Assembly: GCA_963677345.2 (NCBI GenBank)
Contig: CAXXLC010000014.1
Span: 149,128 to 213,127, forward strand
Length of the DNA: 64,000 nucleotides
Direction: 5' to 3'
DNA from: Saccharicrinis sp963677345
Lineage (GTDB): Bacteria > Bacteroidota > Bacteroidia > Bacteroidales > Marinilabiliaceae
How positions within the stretch are numbered: position 1 is the stretch's first letter; every line of letters starts with the position of its first letter. Shown one piece after another: positions 46,531 through 54,777 of the stretch. The position numbers and the translations under genes are program-made. The notes under the pieces are model-generated. The model did no database searches. It was not told the DNA's origin and was given only the letters and a program-made list of their open reading frames with translations.

Positions 46531-48368
46531 TATATAGTGCCTGCAGGAAAACTATTATTTATTTGAAATACAACTAATTATGGTTGATAAAATGTTTGAA
46601 TCTTTATGTGTATTTAGTTGCTATATTTATTTATAATACAGATATTCAACGTATTAAATAATTGAGATTCGATTATTTCAACAAAGGATATTAAGAAAAT
46701 ATAAATATGAGAAAGAGATTCGAACAACAATTGACAATAGGAAGCCTATTAATAAAAGATACACCAATTCCAACTGCAAAAAGAAGTGGTGCGTTGCCTG
46801 CTTTATGTGCTGCATTAAAAAAAATTTATGTTACTCCGGAATGGAACAATAAGATTTATGAAATATTAGAAAAAGAAATATTACCTAAAAATAATCATAC
46901 AGGAAGAATAGGTATGGGACTTTGGGAAATATTTGTTTTATCACAAGTTCGTTTATGTCAAAACATTAGTTATGATGAGTTACATCATATTTCCAATTAT
47001 GACTCAATGGTGCGTCAAATTATGGGTATAGAAACTATTCAAACATATCAAAAGCAAGAGTATGGATATCAACGTATAATTGATAATGTTGGTTTGATTG
47101 ATAATGAAACAATAAAAAAACTCAATAATATTATTGTTGAATTTGGACACGAGGTGTTTAAAAAAAAAAAGGAGGAAGCATTACACTTAAAAACAGATAG
47201 CTTTGTTGTAGAAAGCAATGTTCATTTTCCAACAGATTATAATTTACTTTGGGATAGTGTACGTAAATGTATTGATATGATAATCAAATTACAATATAGG
47301 CACAATCTTCCTGGCTGGAGAAAAGTAAAGGATTGGCAACGTGATTTAAAAAATAAAATGAGAGCTTTAGGTAGGGCTAATTCTTCAGGAGGCAAAGGAA
47401 AACAAGAACGTGTAAAAATGAAAGCTCAAGAATATATTAAAAAAGCTAAAGCACTTTATCAGAAATTAGAAAATTCTAAGGACAAATACCCCAAAGATGA
47501 CCTTGTTAGTGTTGCTATAATTACTGAATTAGAACGTTTTATGCAATTACTTCGTAAGCATATTGATCTTCTTGAAAGAAGAGTTATTAAAGGGGAAAAG
47601 ATTCCTCATGAAGAAAAATTGTTTTCTATTTTTGAGCAATATACAGAATGGATTACAAAAGGGAAATTGCGACCAAACGTTGAACTTGGTAAGAAAACAA
47701 ATATTACCACTGACCAATATAATTTAATTCTTGATTATCAGGTTATGGATCATCAAGCAGATTCTGAAATTGTGCTGGAAGTAGCCGCAAGAATATTTAC
47801 AAAATTTAAAGTAAAAAGTTGGTCATTCGATAAAGGATATTATCATAAAAACAATAAAGTGTCATTGTCTCAAAAAGTTGAAAACCTTGTACTTCCAAAA
47901 AAGGGCAAGTGTAACAAAGAAGAGTATGAAGAAGAGCATAAATCAATATTCAAGAAGTTTAGACATAAACATAGTGCAATAGAATCTAATATTAACGAAC
48001 TGGAACATAGAGGATTGGATAGGTGTCCTGATAAAGGATATGAACATTTTAAAAGATACGTTGGTCTTGCGATTACAGCCTTTAATTTGAAAAAAATAGG
48101 AGAACGACTGCTTGTAGATCTACGTCAGGAAATGAATGCCTCTGTAAAACAAGCGGCTTAATAATAGGTTTATACACATTTATTTACGCCATTGTAATGG
48201 AATTGTTATGCCCTAATTTAAAATATAGAATATCATAATATATTATACGTAAACAAACATAGCTATTCCAAAAAAAAATTGTTCTCTTTTCATTTTTTTT
48301 GGAGTGTCAAAATTTACGCAAAATTATTTCGATTCAAAAAACAGGGGTTTTCTTGCTGGAACTATATA
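46531..48368 (+). mobile_element. Insertion sequence with an ISNCY-like transposase
   Basis: About 1.84 kb bounded by imperfect terminal inverted repeats: 46531-46552 and the reverse complement of 48347-48368 match at 19 of 22 bases (TATATAGT...AAAAC). The target is AT-rich; a TATA duplication is possible, but the palindromic ends make its length uncertain. It carries one transposase gene. No second copy is in the window. It lies between the histidine kinase and the AraC gene and interrupts neither. Confidence 0.75.
46707..48161 (+). CDS. ISNCY-family transposase
   Basis: 484 residues. The DDE-type transposase shows the family's first-Asp motif TDSFVVESNVHFPTDYNLLWDSVRK, a long helical insertion (about 215-330, lysine-rich and probably coiled), a second-Asp region (LILDYQVMDHQADSE), and a final acidic region (KHSAIESNINELEHRGLDRCPDKG) with the catalytic Glu. 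The sequence is complete, so the element may be active. The inverted repeats of the element flank it at 154-176 bases upstream and 186-207 bases downstream. Confidence 0.88.
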   Translation: MRKRFEQQLTIGSLLIKDTPIPTAKRSGALPALCAALKKIYVTPEWNNKIYEILEKEILPKNNHTGRIGMGLWEIFVLSQVRLCQNISYDELHHISNYDSMVRQIMGIETIQTYQKQEYGYQRIIDNVGLIDNETIKKLNNIIVEFGHEVFKKKKEEALHLKTDSFVVESNVHFPTDYNLLWDSVRKCIDMIIKLQYRHNLPGWRKVKDWQRDLKNKMRALGRANSSGGKGKQERVKMKAQEYIKKAKALYQKLENSKDKYPKDDLVSVAIITELERFMQLLRKHIDLLERRVIKGEKIPHEEKLFSIFEQYTEWITKGKLRPNVELGKKTNITTDQYNLILDYQVMDHQADSEIVLEVAARIFTKFKVKSWSFDKGYYHKNNKVSLSQKVENLVLPKKGKCNKEEYEEEHKSIFKKFRHKHSAIESNINELEHRGLDRCPDKGYEHFKRYVGLAITAFNLKKIGERLLVDLRQEMNASVKQAA

Positions 48369-48528
48369 ATAGAATATATTTGCGGGCTCAATTCAATTCA
48401 GCCAATTATAAACCTGTAAGGATTGATAGGTGTATTGAAAATAATCCTCACAGGTTTTAATACTAAACTTCATATTTCCGCATAAAATTACTTTTTGCAT
48501 ATTTTAATATTAAATCCTTCTTATTTTT
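48369..48528. other. Short region between the insertion sequence and the candidate sRNA
   Basis: Contains one CCTGTAAGGATT...AATCCTCACAGG imperfect hairpin followed by TTTTAAT near 48412-48460, resembling the hairpins after the efflux operon. No gene is seen. Confidence 0.5.
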
Positions 48529-48559
48529 TTTGTGATTTAGATAATAATTTCTATATTTG
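48529..48559 (+). promoter_or_regulatory. Consensus Bacteroidota promoter
   Basis: TTTG at 48529-48532 and TATATTTG at 48552-48559 with a 19-base spacer match the -33 TTTG and -7 TAnnTTTG boxes exactly. Transcription should start at about 48565-48568. Confidence 0.75.
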
Positions 48560-48565
48560 TAATAC

Positions 48566-48634
48566 TCATAGTTTAGGGTTAGGTTTGGTTAAAGATTGAA
48601 CGTCCCATCGGATTCCCGGTGGGGCGTTTTTTTT
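48566..48634 (+). ncRNA. Candidate small RNA of ~70 nt
   Basis: The stretch runs from the predicted start of the consensus promoter to a strong terminator at 48601-48634. It has no start codon followed by a plausible open frame. The 5' half is single-stranded in appearance (GTTTAGGGTTAGGTTTGG). It could instead be an attenuated leader of the AraC gene 175 bases downstream. Confidence 0.55.
48601..48634 (+). terminator. Strong terminator of the candidate small RNA
   Basis: An 11-bp GC-rich stem (48601-48611 with 48616-48626, including two G-U pairs), a four-base loop and eight Ts. The rest of the gap to 48808 shows nothing else. Confidence 0.85.
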
Positions 48635-48808
48635 ATCCCTATTGATCTGTGTTTTACGGATGATTTGTATTGGTATACAGCATTCCTTTTCTTAAATAAT
48701 ACCTTTATCTGTAAATTACCCTTATAAAATATCAATAGAAAAAACCGAATTATTATTATCTTGCTACAGTTTAAATTCAATAATTAGTTTTAAAACTCAC
48801 TAATCTCA

Positions 48809-49696
48809 ATGAATCCATCAGTAAAAACCTATGGGTTAAATAATCAGTCAGGAGATAAAGTAGAATTTATTCTGAAAGATATTGGCGAAGTATTTGACCA
48901 TTTAAACGGCATTGATGATGATCCGCACCGTCATAAATATTATACCATGGTTTTGGTTAAAAGGGGCAATGGAACACATTATATTGATTTTAACGAGTTT
49001 GAAATAAATGACTATTCACTGCATCTTGTTTACCCAGGGCAGGTTCATCAAATAAGTACTCCCGAAAAACCCGAGGGGTGGGTAATGAATTTTAGTTCTG
49101 AGTTTTTACTTCAAAACAATATACATCAAAAAATAATAGATAGGGTATATTTATATAATACCTATGGTTATTCGCCACCACTGCATTTGCCTCAAAAGGA
49201 TTTTGATGATCTTGAAAATATTGTAGAGCAGGTTAAATATTACTCAAATAAAGATTTAACCTTTCAATATGATGCCTTGGGAGCTTTGCTCAAATTGTTT
49301 TTTATACGCATTACTTCTTTATGTAGTTTGCACAAATCTGTTGAGTTGGAACAAGCAACGGGTTCAAATAATCTTTTTGTTAATTTTAAGCAACTCATCG
49401 AGGAAAAGTATACTCATCTTCATAAAGTATCTGAATATGCTGATATATTAGCTGTAAGTAGCGATTATTTAAATAAATATGTCAAGGCTCAATCTGGTAA
49501 GTCGGCCAAAGAGTTTATTCAGGATAAAATATTGGTTGAAGCCAAGCGTATCTTACTATTTACAGATCATAGTAATAAGGAGCTCGCCTTTGAGCTTGGA
49601 TTTGAAGAGCCTTCACACTTTAGTAACTTCTTTAAAAAGAACGTAGGGGAGACTCCCGGTCAGTTTCGTACTAAAAATCGCAATAAAACACCTTAA
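48809..49696 (+). CDS. AraC-family transcriptional regulator
   Basis: 295 residues. The N-terminal cupin domain (PHRHKYYTMVLVKRGNGTHYIDF, LVYPGQVHQI) is followed by the C-terminal AraC DNA-binding domain (about 195-290: LAVSSDYLNKYVKAQSGKSAKEFI and ELGFEEPSHFSNFFKKNVGETPGQFR). It precedes the pirin and YceI genes in the same direction, an association seen elsewhere in Bacteroidota, so it may control them. The inducer is unknown. It starts 175 bases after the sRNA terminator. Confidence 0.9.
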   Translation: MNPSVKTYGLNNQSGDKVEFILKDIGEVFDHLNGIDDDPHRHKYYTMVLVKRGNGTHYIDFNEFEINDYSLHLVYPGQVHQISTPEKPEGWVMNFSSEFLLQNNIHQKIIDRVYLYNTYGYSPPLHLPQKDFDDLENIVEQVKYYSNKDLTFQYDALGALLKLFFIRITSLCSLHKSVELEQATGSNNLFVNFKQLIEEKYTHLHKVSEYADILAVSSDYLNKYVKAQSGKSAKEFIQDKILVEAKRILLFTDHSNKELAFELGFEEPSHFSNFFKKNVGETPGQFRTKNRNKTP

Positions 49697-49755
49697 AGTC
49701 TGATTTTTGCAATACCTCAACTGATTTTCGTAATCAAATACCTGAATTGTCGCCG

Positions 49756-49763
49756 TATGTTTG
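49756..49763 (+). promoter_or_regulatory. Candidate -7 box of the pirin gene
   Basis: TATGTTTG matches TAnnTTTG and lies 22 bases before the ATG at 49786. No good TTTG is found at -33, which suggests that an activator is needed. Confidence 0.4.
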
Positions 49764-49785
49764 TATCGTACAAAAACATAATGAG

Positions 49786-50496
49786 ATGCAAACAATATTA
49801 TATACATCAGAATCAAGAGGAGCTGCAAATTATGGATGGTTAAATACAAAGTATTCATTTAGCTTTGCAAATTACTACCACCCCGAAAGAGTTCACTTTG
49901 GAGTATTACGGGTTTTAAATGACGATATGATTGCTGGTGGGGGAGGTTTCCCGGAACACCCGCATGATAATATGGAGATTATCACCATTCCATTATCAGG
50001 AGCATTGGCTCATAAAGATTCAATGGGCAATAGTTCTGTTATTCATGCCGGAGAAGTGCAGGTAATGAGTGCCGGTAGTGGTATTTTCCATAGTGAATTT
50101 AATCACAGCCAGGAAGATACACTTAGTCTGTTTCAGATATGGTTGTTCCCTGATAAAAAAAATGTAGAACCCCGATATGATCAGATTTCTTTAAAAGATG
50201 TTGAAAAGGAAAATGAATTCTATCAGATTCTTAGTCCTAATAAAGATGATCAGGGTGTATGGATTCACCAGAATGCCTGGTTTAATATGGGGAATTTCAC
50301 TCAGCCGGGAGCTCAACAATATAATGTCAAAGCAAAAGAAAATGGAGTTTACATTATGCTTATTGATGGTGAAATTAAAATCAACAATCAAGAATTAAAA
50401 ACCAGAGATGCTATAGGGATTTGGGATACACAGTCAATTGATATAGAAATTGTATCTCCATCAAAACTATTGGTAATGGATATACCAATGAAGTAA
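49786..50496 (+). CDS. Pirin-family protein (bicupin)
   Basis: About 236 residues from the ATG at 49786. The longer frame from an upstream TTG overlaps the candidate promoter and is unlikely. The N-terminal pirin cupin has the metal-ligand set FPEHPHDNMEI and IFHSEFNHS, followed by the pirin C-terminal cupin (IMLIDGEIKINNQ). Pirins bind Fe(II); several bacterial members oxidise quercetin or modulate redox enzymes. Here the gene sits between AraC and YceI, suggesting a stress-related role. The substrate is not evident. Confidence 0.9.
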   Translation: MQTILYTSESRGAANYGWLNTKYSFSFANYYHPERVHFGVLRVLNDDMIAGGGGFPEHPHDNMEIITIPLSGALAHKDSMGNSSVIHAGEVQVMSAGSGIFHSEFNHSQEDTLSLFQIWLFPDKKNVEPRYDQISLKDVEKENEFYQILSPNKDDQGVWIHQNAWFNMGNFTQPGAQQYNVKAKENGVYIMLIDGEIKINNQELKTRDAIGIWDTQSIDIEIVSPSKLLVMDIPMK

Positions 50497-50579
50497 AAGG
50501 AATTTTAGATATAGTGTAATCCATAATCCATAATCATTTATAGAATTTAAATATTAGAAACCAATAAAAATAAAGAATC

Positions 50580-51149
50580 ATGAAGACGATGAAAAGTTTA
50601 GTATTAGCAGTTTTAGTATTAGTATCAGCCAGTGTTTATGCCCAGGATTTTTCAGTAGATGCATCAAAATCAACTGTTAAATGGGAAGGTAAAAAAATAG
50701 GTGGAGCACATAATGGTCATATTGCTTTAAAAGAAGGAGTCTTTTCTGTAAAAGGAGATAAACTTGCTTCAGGTACGTTTGTAATTGATATGCAAAGTAT
50801 GACAAACGATGATCTTGAAGACGCTGATTATAACGCAAAATTAATTGGTCACTTAAAGTCAGATGACTTTTTTAGTGTAGAAAAATATCCAACAGCAACT
50901 TTAAAAATTACTGAGAGTTCAAAGTTTGTTGCAGGAAAAGCTAAAGTAAAAGGAGATTTAACCATTAAAGGAAAAACAAATCCTATAGAGTTTGAAGTAA
51001 TTCGTAATGGAAAAGAGTTTTCTGGTGTTTTAGTAGTCGACAGATCTGAGTATGATGTTAGATACGGATCAAAAAGTTTCTTTGATGATTTAGGGGATAA
51101 AGTTATTTACGATGATTTTACACTAGAGGTGAAATTAATTACTAAGTAG
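50580..51149 (+). CDS. YceI-family periplasmic protein
   Basis: 189 residues with a signal peptide (LAVLVLVSASVYAQDF). The YceI/lipocalin-like fold is clear from DASKSTVKWEGKKIGGAHNGHIALKEG, DMQSMTND, KSDDFFSVEKYPTATLKI and GDLTIKGKTNPIEF. Members bind isoprenoid chains such as polyprenyl quinones; the true role is often unknown. It is third in the AraC-pirin-YceI series and is followed by a structured noncoding segment with a terminator. Normal length and intact. Confidence 0.92.
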   Translation: MKTMKSLVLAVLVLVSASVYAQDFSVDASKSTVKWEGKKIGGAHNGHIALKEGVFSVKGDKLASGTFVIDMQSMTNDDLEDADYNAKLIGHLKSDDFFSVEKYPTATLKITESSKFVAGKAKVKGDLTIKGKTNPIEFEVIRNGKEFSGVLVVDRSEYDVRYGSKSFFDDLGDKVIYDDFTLEVKLITK

Positions 51150-51178
51150 TGTCACCAAGAAAACTAAGGTTTTTCTCA

Positions 51179-51302
51179 AGTGCTTGAATGGAAAAATTCA
51201 ATTTCAAGGCTTGGCCTTTTTGAAAATCAAGGAGTTTACTTTCGTAAATGACTGTTTTCAAAAAGGGCGTAACGAAGAAATTGGACTTTTCGGGCAAGCA
51301 CT
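51179..51302 (+). ncRNA. Candidate structured RNA with four nested stems
   Basis: Four complementary pairs are nested in order: AGTGCTTG with CAAGCACT (51179-51186, 51295-51302); CAATTTC with GAAATTG (51199-51205, 51277-51283); CCTTTTTGAAAA with its complement (51215-51226, 51255-51266); and TTTAC with GTAAA (51235-51239, 51244-51248) around a TTTC loop. The result is one long rod with internal loops. An open frame of 71 codons spans it but has no recognisable protein. It may be an independent RNA or the 3' region of the YceI transcript. Confidence 0.5.
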
Positions 51303-51338
51303 AAGTAATAACCATATACTTATCCAATCAACAAGTAC

Positions 51339-51367
51339 TGGTCGCCCATTTTTGGGCGACCTTTTTT
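51339..51367 (+). terminator. Terminator after the YceI gene and structured segment
   Basis: GGTCGCCCA, a short T-rich loop and TGGGCGACC, then six Ts. A textbook intrinsic terminator on the plus strand. Confidence 0.88.
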
Positions 51368-51602
51368 GTGTATGCGCTTCTGTTTCAAAAAAAAGGTAAC
51401 TATTGGTATATAGTTGCTATTTCATTAATAGGTGGAACTAATATTATAAATTAGGTTGTTATAAGTAATTTTTAATGCTTTATATAGTAGTGTTTTAATA
51501 TAAATATTTAACTTTGTTTAAATAGCGTTTTTAATTCGATCCTTGCCCCATTTATTTTGCCGAGACCTAATAATCAATATCAACAACTTAAATCACATTA
51601 AA
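51368..51602. other. Intergenic stretch before the HNH-like gene
   Basis: AT-rich, without a gene. TAACTTTG at 51509-51516 matches the -7 consensus and could start the HNH-like gene with a leader of about 85 bases; no clear -33 box is seen. Confidence 0.4.
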
Positions 51603-52247
51603 ATGGAGTTTAAAAACATTAGATACCCGGGAGTTAAAGATGAAATAAAAGTGAGTGAGGATGGTAGTCTTATCGAATACAATGGAGTAGCTTTACACCA
51701 ATCGTTAATTAAATCACCAAAGAGTCGACATGGATATTATCAAGTGTCAATTAAAGGTGTTGTAATGTATGTGCATCGCCTGGTTGCTTTGGCCTTTGTT
51801 CCAAATCCTAAACCGGTATCCTATAAAATGGTGTTACACAAAAATTGTGTAAGTACTGATAACCGGTATGATAATCTGCAATGGGGAAATCAGAAATCAC
51901 TTACCAAAAATCGTATTGACAATGGCTTAGCCGGAGCAAAATCATTAGAGGTGAGAGGTAGTTCTACAATATCATATGAAGATGCTGTAAAAATAGCAGA
52001 AAGATTAGATAATGGTGAATTGGCTAAAACAATAGCTAATGAGTTTAATGTTTCTGAAATGAGTATTGTTCGTATCAGGAAACGTTATTGTAAAAACAAA
52101 ACAAAAGCAATCAGGTATCCTAAAGAAATTAAGATGAATATTTTAAAGCTTTGTCAAAATCATGATCCTATTCAGGTGGCAAAGATTACTAATATACCAT
52201 ATCACACAGTTTGGCGTTGGTATACCCAAAGTAAAAAATCTAAATAA
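51603..52247 (+). CDS. NUMOD/HNH-type protein with C-terminal helix-turn-helix
   Basis: 214 residues from the ATG at 51603; an upstream TTG in frame is unlikely. The N-terminus resembles NUMOD4-type modules (EIKVSEDGSLIEYNG), followed by an HNH-like core: MYVHRLVALAFVPNP, VLHKN and DNRYDNLQWG. The C-terminus has a resolvase-like helix-turn-helix (ELAKTIANEFNVSEMSIVRIRKRY) and a second one (QVAKITNIPYHTVWRWY). Such proteins resemble free-standing homing endonucleases, but no intron or intein is near. The metal-binding His of HNH is present (LHKN). A second gene of the type is at 58787-59347. Confidence 0.8.
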   Translation: MEFKNIRYPGVKDEIKVSEDGSLIEYNGVALHQSLIKSPKSRHGYYQVSIKGVVMYVHRLVALAFVPNPKPVSYKMVLHKNCVSTDNRYDNLQWGNQKSLTKNRIDNGLAGAKSLEVRGSSTISYEDAVKIAERLDNGELAKTIANEFNVSEMSIVRIRKRYCKNKTKAIRYPKEIKMNILKLCQNHDPIQVAKITNIPYHTVWRWYTQSKKSK

Positions 52248-52479
52248 ATACTTAAAGAGTGTGTTTTGAACATTTTTTAAGTAAGAATCGCTCATAATTA
52301 AATTAAGGAATGAAATGATAGTTTTGTTACTTTTTTTTGATTTATTCGTAACAATAACCCAAAGAAATCGTATAAACATATATGCTAGTGCTAATAATAG
52401 TGTTTTCTTGTTGTTAGTAAACTCTTACTACGGTAAAAAAAACCGGTGATTTGATAAGTGTAATGTAATTGATGAGGCT

Positions 52480-53295
52480 ATGAAAAAGGTATTGTTATTG
52501 ACCGATTTTTCAAATACAGCCCGAAATGCCGCTCTTTATGCGTTGAAAATGTTTGCTGATGAGAATGCTCATTTTTCGCTTTTAAATGCATATGATTTAG
52601 AGTTTAGTGGTAGCCCTTATGTAATGCAGGTTAAGGAGGAAATGGCATATGAAAGCGAAAAAGGGTTAAAGCAGGAAATGTCTGTCCTAAAGCGTGTCTT
52701 TCCTGAGGCTGTAATTGACGCTATCTCCAGTTTTGGATCTCTGATTGATGTTGTGCAGGAAAAAATTAAGGAAGATCATCCGGAGCTTCTGGTTCTTGGT
52801 TGTAGGGGAGAATCTGCTCTGGAAAATTTCTTACTTGGATCTAATGCTTATGAAGTAATTAAAAATGTTAAGGCTCCTATCTTAGTCGTGCCAAAGTCGG
52901 CACAATTTAAAAAACCTGAAAAAATAGTTTTTGCAACGGACTTACAGGATGTAAAAAAAGATACAGTCATGAATCCGGTGCGGGATATCGTGGATCGTTA
53001 CCGGTCGGCATTAATGTTTGTAAATGTACTTGATGATGAGTATGTAAACCGTTTGGATGCTGAAAATAAAATTGAAGCACATTTTCCTAATGTAAATATG
53101 AGTTTTAATTTTATTGAAGGCGATGATGTTGCAAAAAGCATTAATAAGTTTATGAATGAGAATAATGCTGAAATGGTTGCGCTTGTACGTCATGACGTTA
53201 GTTTCTTTGAAAGAATTTTTCATCCAAGTATTACAAAGCAAATGGTATTGCATCCTGAACATCCTATGTTGATTTTACATGATGAGATGGATTAA
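52480..53295 (+). CDS. Universal stress protein, tandem UspA domains
   Basis: 271 residues with two UspA folds. The first (1-140) begins KKVLLLTDFSNTARNAALYAL and ends with the ATP-loop-like GCRGESALENFLLGSNAYEVIKNVKAPILVVP. The second (about 148-270) is more degenerate (KIVFATDLQDVKKD, MLIL). Cytoplasmic stress protein; the GxxGxxG-S/N motif of the first domain suggests nucleotide binding there. It is alone on the plus strand and converges on glyA, sharing a two-way terminator. The 230 bases before it hold no recognised element. Confidence 0.9.
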   Translation: MKKVLLLTDFSNTARNAALYALKMFADENAHFSLLNAYDLEFSGSPYVMQVKEEMAYESEKGLKQEMSVLKRVFPEAVIDAISSFGSLIDVVQEKIKEDHPELLVLGCRGESALENFLLGSNAYEVIKNVKAPILVVPKSAQFKKPEKIVFATDLQDVKKDTVMNPVRDIVDRYRSALMFVNVLDDEYVNRLDAENKIEAHFPNVNMSFNFIEGDDVAKSINKFMNENNAEMVALVRHDVSFFERIFHPSITKQMVLHPEHPMLILHDEMD

Positions 53296-53314
53296 GTGAT
53301 TTTTAATGTAATAA

Positions 53315-53347
53315 AAAAGCCGGTAAAATTGATGTTTACCGGCTTTT
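53315..53347. terminator. Bidirectional terminator between uspA-like gene and glyA
   Basis: A perfect 13-bp inverted repeat (AAAAGCCGGTAAA with TTTACCGGCTTTT) and a seven-base loop. A-rich and T-rich ends allow termination in both directions between convergent genes. Confidence 0.88.
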
Positions 53348-53367
53348 GTGACTCTATGAAAAATATT

Positions 53368-54648
53368 TTAATAAGCGAAAAGAGGAAATTTATTCATCAT
53401 TTCATTTACTTTAGCTTTTACTTCTTTTAGAGTATTTTCATTTTCTACGTCTGATAATACCTGATCAAGAAGGTCTACAATCGGAGCCATATGCTCTTCT
53501 TTTAAACCACGCGTAGTAAGCGCTGCAGTTCCAACTCTGATTCCTGAAGTTTGGAAAGGACTTCTGCTATCAAATGGAACCATATTTTTATTAATGGTAA
53601 TATCTGCCTTTACTAATGTGTTTTCTGCAACTTTTCCTGTTAATTCCGGAAATTTGGTTCTTAAGTCAATCAGCATTGAATGGTTGTCCGTTCCTCCTGA
53701 AATAACTTTGTAACCTTTAGCAATAAAAGTTTCAGCCATTGCTTTAGCATTCTTTTGAACTTGAGTTTGGTATTCAATGTACTCTGGTTGTAAAGCTTCC
53801 AGGAAAGATACTGCTTTAGCAGCAATAACATGTTCTAAAGGACCACCTTGTACTCCAGGGAATACAGCAGAGTTTAAAAGAGAAGACATTTTTCTGACTA
53901 CTCCTTTAGGTGTTGTTTTACCCCAGGGGTTATCAAAATCTTTACCCATTAAAATAATACCTCCACGAGGACCTCTTAAGGTTTTATGAGTAGTAGAAGT
54001 AACAATGTGGGCGTGTTTAACGGGGTTTTCAAGTAAACCAGCTGCAATTAAACCAGCAGGATGTGCCATATCAATCATTAAAATAGCTCCGATTTCATCT
54101 GCTATTTTTCTCATTCTTGCATAATCCCATTCTCTCGAATAAGCCGAAGCTCCACCAATAATTAACTTAGGTTTGTGCTCGCGTGCCAATTCTTCCATCA
54201 TATCATAATCCACTAAACCGCTGTCTTCTTTTACACCGTAGGCAATAGGTTCATATAATAAACCAGAGCTGTTAACAGGAGAACCATGAGATAAATGACC
54301 TCCGTGAGATAGGTTTAATCCCAGAAATTTATCGCCAGGATTTAAAACTGTCATTAACACAGCCATGTTTGCCTGAGCTCCACTATGTGGTTGTACGTTT
54401 GCATATTCAGCATCATAAATCTTGCATAAACGCTCAATGGCCAATGCTTCACTTTGATCAACAACTTCACATCCACCATAATATCTTGCGCCAGGATAAC
54501 CTTCTGCATATTTGTTTGTCATATAAGAACCCATGGCTTCCATAACCTGTTCGCTAACAAAGTTTTCAGAAGCGATTAATTCAATGCCATTAAGCTGGCG
54601 TTGATGTTCTTTTTCAATAAGCTCAAATATTTTATCGTCGCGTTTCAT
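53368..54648 (-). CDS. glyA: Serine hydroxymethyltransferase
   Basis: 426 residues, cytoplasmic PLP enzyme that converts serine and tetrahydrofolate to glycine and methylene-tetrahydrofolate. Typical features: GIELIASENFVS at the start, NKYAEGYPGARYYGG, the PLP-lysine motif VTSTTHKTLRGPRGG, and SGIRVGTAALTTRG near the end. Full length. A TAAATTTG -7-like box on the minus strand at 54746-54753 could give a leader of about 90 bases. ClC follows upstream on the same strand but is separated by about 130 bases. Confidence 0.97.
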   Translation of the reverse strand: MKRDDKIFELIEKEHQRQLNGIELIASENFVSEQVMEAMGSYMTNKYAEGYPGARYYGGCEVVDQSEALAIERLCKIYDAEYANVQPHSGAQANMAVLMTVLNPGDKFLGLNLSHGGHLSHGSPVNSSGLLYEPIAYGVKEDSGLVDYDMMEELAREHKPKLIIGGASAYSREWDYARMRKIADEIGAILMIDMAHPAGLIAAGLLENPVKHAHIVTSTTHKTLRGPRGGIILMGKDFDNPWGKTTPKGVVRKMSSLLNSAVFPGVQGGPLEHVIAAKAVSFLEALQPEYIEYQTQVQKNAKAMAETFIAKGYKVISGGTDNHSMLIDLRTKFPELTGKVAENTLVKADITINKNMVPFDSRSPFQTSGIRVGTAALTTRGLKEEHMAPIVDLLDQVLSDVENENTLKEVKAKVNEMMNKFPLFAY

Positions 54649-54777
54649 AAAATAGATTATTATAGGATGAGAGTTAATGTATTTCAGTTATGTTCATCCT
54701 GTGTGTATAACAATTTAGATAAATATCTTGTAAATAAATAGAGTGCAAATTTAAGATATACACTTTGTATCAGAAAA

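Noticed and set aside
51184..51399. A 71-codon open frame after the YceI gene
   Set aside because: It spans the nested hairpins and runs through the terminator. Its product has no recognisable features, so it is more likely noncoding.
51603..52247. A group I intron or intein hosting the HNH gene
   Set aside because: The flanking genes are complete and separate, and no intron-like secondary structure or split host gene was found.
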